A stretch of DNA of 9,200 nucleotides from SG8-40 sp050050435 (lineage in GTDB: Bacteria; Pseudomonadota; Gammaproteobacteria; Burkholderiales; Eutrophovitaceae): positions 1 through 9,200 of the forward strand of contig JASFUE010000120.1 of assembly GCA_050050435.1 (NCBI GenBank), given 5' to 3'. Positions 6,531 through 9,200 of this stretch are shown one piece after another (position 1 is the first letter of the stretch; every line of letters begins with the position of its first letter). The notes below the pieces were generated by a model. It saw nothing but the letters and a program-made list of their open reading frames with translations, had not been told where the DNA came from and did no database searches. The translations under genes and the position numbers were made by a program.

Positions 6531-7946
6531 ATGACTTCAAGCCTCGCTACCGTCTCCTACATCGGAGCTACCATTCTGTTCATCCTCAGCCTCGGCGGCC
6601 TTTCCAACCCCGAGACCGCGCGCCGCGGCAACGTGTTTGGCATCATCGGCATGACCATTGCCGTGCTGGCAACTGTGTTCGGGCCGCGTGTCACGCCGGC
6701 CGGCTATGCCTGGATCGTCGGCGCACTTGTCGTCGGCGGCAGTATCGGCCTGCTCGCAGCGAAAAAGGTGCAGATGACGCAGATGCCGGAACTGGTCGCC
6801 TTGATGCACAGCCTGGTAGGCCTGGCCGCTTGCCTGGTCGGTTTCGCCAGCTACGTCGACACGTCAACCGTGTTCCCGACCGCGGCCGAGAAGACGATTC
6901 ATGAAATCGAGATCTACGTCGGCATCCTCATCGGTGCCATCACCTTCTCGGGTTCGGTGATCGCGTTCGGAAAACTATCCGCCAAGATTAGCGGCAAGCC
7001 CATGCTGCTGCCCGGGCGCCACTGGATCAACCTGATTGGTCTGCTGGTGGTGATCTGGTTCGGTCGTGAGTTTCTGCACGCCGAGGACATCCAGGCCGGC
7101 ATGATGCCCCTGATAGTGATGACTGTGATTTCACTGTTGTTCGGTGTGCACATGGTCATGGCGATCGGCGGTGCCGACATGCCGGTAGTCGTTTCCATGC
7201 TCAACAGTTACTCCGGCTGGGCCGCTGCGGCCACTGGCTTCATGCTTAGTAACGACCTGCTGATTGTGGTAGGCGCGCTGGTCGGCTCCTCGGGCGCGAT
7301 CCTGTCCTACATCATGTGCAAGGCGATGAACCGCAACTTCATCAGCGTGATCGCCGGAGGCTTCGGTACCGGGGGTGGCGCGGCGGCCGGCGGTGGAGGA
7401 GCCGCCGAACCCGCCGGTGAGGTGCAGCCGATCAGCGCGGCGGAAACCGCCGAGATGCTGCGCGAGGCGAAGAACGTGATCATTGTGCCCGGCTACGGTA
7501 TGGCGGTGGCGCAGGCCCAGCACATGGTGTACGAGATCACCAAGCTGCTGCGTGACAAGGGTGTCAATGTGCGGTTTGGTATCCATCCGGTGGCCGGCCG
7601 TATGCCCGGTCACATGAACGTGCTGCTCGCCGAGGCGAAGGTTCCCTACGACATCGTGATGGAGATGGACGAGATCAATGATGACTTCCCGGACACCGAT
7701 GTCGCCATGGTCATCGGCGCCAACGACATCGTGAATCCGGCGGCGCAGGACGACCCATCCAGTCCGATCGCAGGCATGCCGGTGCTGGAAGTATGGAAGG
7801 CAAAAACCTCCATCGTCATGAAGCGCAGCATGGCTTCGGGTTATGCGGGTGTCGACAATCCGCTGTTCTACAAGGAAAACAACCGTATGCTCTTCGGTGA
7901 CGCGAGGAAGATGCTGGATGAGGTGTTCGCGGTACTGGATACTTGA
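6531..7946 (+). CDS. pntB: NAD(P) transhydrogenase subunit beta
   Basis: The 471-residue product is the beta subunit. It supplies most of the transmembrane proton channel (domain II) and the NADP(H)-binding domain III. Residues 1-275 contain a series of hydrophobic helices. ALVALMHSLVGLAACLVG-type sequence around 88-104 carries His93, equivalent to the proton-channel His91 of the Escherichia coli enzyme. SMLNSYSGWAAAATGFML (222-239) and ALVGSSGAILSYIMCKAMNR (249-268) are further family signatures. A Gly/Ala-rich hinge spans about 277-297. Domain III holds GYGMAVAQAQ (321-330), HPVAGRMPGHMNVLLAEA (352-369), GANDIVNPAA (396-405) and KRSMASGYAGVDNPLFY (431-447), which bind NADP(H). The stop codon at 7944-7946 overlaps a small hairpin (GAGCG 7945-7949, CGCTC 7955-7959) that has no U tract. 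Confidence 0.98.
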   Translation: MTSSLATVSYIGATILFILSLGGLSNPETARRGNVFGIIGMTIAVLATVFGPRVTPAGYAWIVGALVVGGSIGLLAAKKVQMTQMPELVALMHSLVGLAACLVGFASYVDTSTVFPTAAEKTIHEIEIYVGILIGAITFSGSVIAFGKLSAKISGKPMLLPGRHWINLIGLLVVIWFGREFLHAEDIQAGMMPLIVMTVISLLFGVHMVMAIGGADMPVVVSMLNSYSGWAAAATGFMLSNDLLIVVGALVGSSGAILSYIMCKAMNRNFISVIAGGFGTGGGAAAGGGGAAEPAGEVQPISAAETAEMLREAKNVIIVPGYGMAVAQAQHMVYEITKLLRDKGVNVRFGIHPVAGRMPGHMNVLLAEAKVPYDIVMEMDEINDDFPDTDVAMVIGANDIVNPAAQDDPSSPIAGMPVLEVWKAKTSIVMKRSMASGYAGVDNPLFYKENNRMLFGDARKMLDEVFAVLDT

Positions 7947-8361
7947 GCGGTTTGCGCTCGCCTGACCAATTCTGACGGCCGGGGGCGAAGGCCATTGCTC
8001 GTGCCGAACCGGGATGGACGCGATGTGTGCTCGGTTTGTGCCCGGCAGGTGCAGTGAGACAGTCGGATGCGCGTGCGCGGACGTTTGTTCTGAATGGACG
8101 TGACGATGATGCTTTTTGGCGACACCATGAAGTTTGTCAACGGCATCGCCAGGCGCCTTGAAATCGACCGGCCTGGCCCGTTAATTGCCCGCTGGCCAGT
8201 CGGGGAACATACATCTAACGTTTGAATTATGAGCTGGCGCGAAGTTTGCAAGGCCTCTCCCGCGGAGAGGCCTTCTTGTTTCCGATTGGGCGCCGTTGCC
8301 TGGATAGAGGCCGGGCAGCAGATCGACGCTTTGAAGGTCGGGGACAACACATACCACCAGA
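7947..8361 (+). other. Long intergenic region between pntB and the coiled-coil gene
   Basis: These 415 bases contain no gene I can support. A 43-codon reading frame at 8094-8225 (MDVTMMLFGDTMKFV...) ends 24 bases before the terminator stem, but it has no Shine-Dalgarno sequence and no recognisable features. A hairpin can form at 8168-8203 (CTGGCC at 8173-8178 with GGCCAG at 8194-8199, extended by CCG/CGG). The only strong element is the terminator at 8250-8281. It lies about 300 bases past pntB, either because the pntAB transcript has a long 3' untranslated tail or because a separate short transcript ends there. I see no clear promoter for the downstream gene in the 80 bases after the terminator. 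Confidence 0.6.
8250..8281 (+). terminator. Intrinsic (rho-independent) terminator
   Basis: The 11-bp stem AAGGCCTCTCC (8250-8260) pairs perfectly with GGAGAGGCCTT (8264-8274) around a CGC loop. It is followed by CTTGTTT (8275-8281). The stem is GC-rich and the T-rich tail lies only on the plus-strand side; on the minus strand GCAAACTTC follows the stem, so it acts on rightward transcripts. It would end the pntAB message or a small transcript within 7947-8249. Confidence 0.88.
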
Positions 8362-9200
8362 ATGAACCAGAAAATCGTTTACTCGAAGACCGGTAAGGGC
8401 GTTCTTGAGATCAAGAACAAGGCCGGAAAGCTCTCGCGCGAGCTGACCAAGGTCCTCGGGCTGATCGATGGCAAGTCCTCGGTTGCCGATCTGCTCGCCA
8501 AATCCAAGCTCAGCGAAGCTGACGTTGCCCGCGTACTGAAGCAACTCGAAGACAAGGGCTACATCAAGGAATTCTCCAGTCTCTCCGGTGCCTCCGGTGC
8601 GAGGTCCTCCTCATCCTTCTCCGGTTCCAGTTCATACGTCGATGATCTGGACTTTACCAGCCAGTTGTCGCCGGGCAAACGTGTTTATTCCAGTTCCCAA
8701 GCCGAGATGCGCGCTCGCGAGTCAGCCGATCGCGAAAAGGCCGAAGCAGAGGCCAAGAGCAGGCGTAACGAGCTGGAGCAGAGGAAGAAGAACCAGGCTG
8801 CACAAGAAGCACGCGAGGAAGCGGCCCGGCTGGCACGCATTGAGGCCGAGCGCAAAGCCAAGGAAGCCGCGGCGCTGAAGGCAAAACAACAGGCCGAGTT
8901 GAAGAAGAAACAACAGGACTCGGAGATGGAGAAGACGACCCGGGATCTGGCAAAGATTCTGGAAGCCGAGCGTCAGGCGCTGGAAAAGTCGTCTCGCCAG
9001 AAAAAAGAAGAACAGGCACGCAAGGCCCAGCAACAAGCCGAGATTAACGCGAAGCAGGATGCGGAGCGCAAGCGCCTGGAGGAAGAGCGTAAGAAGCGCG
9101 AAGAGGAAGAACGCAAGAAGCGTGAAGAGGAAGAACGCAAGAAGCGCGAAGAGGAAGAACGCAAGAAGCGCGAAGAGGAAGAACGCAAGAAGCGCGAAGA
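8362..9200 (+). CDS. Unrecognised protein with winged-helix-like N-terminus and long charged coiled coil, 5' part
   Basis: The frame stays open from ATG 8362 to the window end, giving at least 279 residues. A TGA at 8332-8334 and the lack of start codons after it make this ATG the first possible start; its Shine-Dalgarno sequence is poor. Residues 1-72 (MNQKIVYSKTGKGVLEIKNK..., then LIDGKSSVADLLAKSKLSEA and a K..LEDKGYIKEF end) look like a compact winged-helix fold. A Ser/Gly-rich linker spans about 72-92, followed by VDDLDFTSQLSPGKRVYS (93-110). From about 115 onward it is almost entirely Glu, Lys, Arg, Ala and Gln, predicted as a long helical coiled coil that becomes a perfect EERKKREE repeat at 241. 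There is no signal peptide or membrane segment in this part, so the TolA-like composition does not make it TolA. It is probably cytoplasmic, with a further C-terminal domain outside the window. I do not know its function. Confidence 0.8.
   Translation, partial: MNQKIVYSKTGKGVLEIKNKAGKLSRELTKVLGLIDGKSSVADLLAKSKLSEADVARVLKQLEDKGYIKEFSSLSGASGARSSSSFSGSSSYVDDLDFTSQLSPGKRVYSSSQAEMRARESADREKAEAEAKSRRNELEQRKKNQAAQEAREEAARLARIEAERKAKEAAALKAKQQAELKKKQQDSEMEKTTRDLAKILEAERQALEKSSRQKKEEQARKAQQQAEINAKQDAERKRLEEERKKREEEERKKREEEERKKREEEERKKREEEERKKRE
9082..9200 (+). repeat. 24-bp in-frame tandem repeat encoding EERKKREE
   Basis: Units start at 9082, 9106, 9130, 9154 and 9178. The consensus encodes Glu-Glu-Arg-Lys-Lys-Arg-Glu-Glu. 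The first unit has variant codons (GAG, CGT), the second one variant base (CGT), and the third, fourth and truncated fifth are identical at DNA level. The array is cut by the window end, so its copy number is unknown. Identity at synonymous sites points to recent expansion by slippage or unequal recombination. Confidence 0.93.

Noticed and set aside
8014..8103. 29-codon cysteine-containing frame starting MDAMCARFV
   Set aside because: No ribosome binding site and no support beyond being open; Cys codons come from the GC-rich TGC/TGT runs.
7868..8350. 160-codon minus-strand reading frame across the end of pntB
   Set aside because: It overlaps pntB antisense and runs through the plus-strand terminator; the composition (Ser/Arg/Thr-rich) is that of a shadow frame.
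8973..9188. Minus-strand frame with a repeated RSSSSRFL pattern
   Set aside because: It is the mirror of the EERKKREE tandem repeat in the plus-strand coding frame, not an independent gene.
1..9200. CRISPR array, tRNA or rRNA gene, insertion sequence or phage attachment site
   Set aside because: I saw no spaced direct repeats, cloverleaf sequence, transposase gene or terminal inverted repeats; the only direct repeat is the coding 24-bp array at the right end.

Overview
The window is GC-rich bacterial DNA, dense with housekeeping genes. It most likely comes from a betaproteobacterium. This rests on MutL having an endonuclease-type motif of the Neisseria type (DMHA..E....E) instead of a MutH-dependent form, on an ExbB-like gene diverging from xseA, and on a single-chain PntA subunit. 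The assignment is an inference, because no rRNA or other taxonomic marker is present.

Layout: (1) 1-139, minus strand: the 5' end of a MotA/TolQ/ExbB proton-channel gene. (2) 140-585: a divergent intergenic region with a perfect DnaA box in a small cluster of weaker ones and a long inverted repeat in front of exbB. (3) 586-1917, plus: xseA, the large subunit of exodeoxyribonuclease VII. (4) 1925-2902 and 2946-4760, minus: miaA and mutL, transcribed in the order mutL-miaA and converging on xseA with a 7-bp gap. (5) 4761-4936: a divergent promoter region with a consensus -10 hexamer facing each way. (6) 4937-6520 and 6531-7946, plus: pntA and pntB, the two subunits of the proton-translocating transhydrogenase. 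(7) 7947-8361: a region with no convincing gene that ends in a strong intrinsic terminator at 8250-8281. (8) 8362 to the window end, plus: the start of an unrecognised protein with a winged-helix-like N-terminus, a Ser/Gly linker and a very long charged coiled coil that runs into an in-frame 24-bp tandem repeat.

How the genes relate: xseA and mutL both act in DNA repair and are not known to be co-regulated. mutL-miaA is a widely conserved gene pair. pntAB is a tight operon (10-bp gap, strong ribosome binding sites) that couples the proton gradient to NADPH production. The ExbB-like gene probably begins an exbB-exbD operon that runs out of the window. The least understood parts are the repeat-bearing coiled-coil gene and the long untranslated stretch before it.
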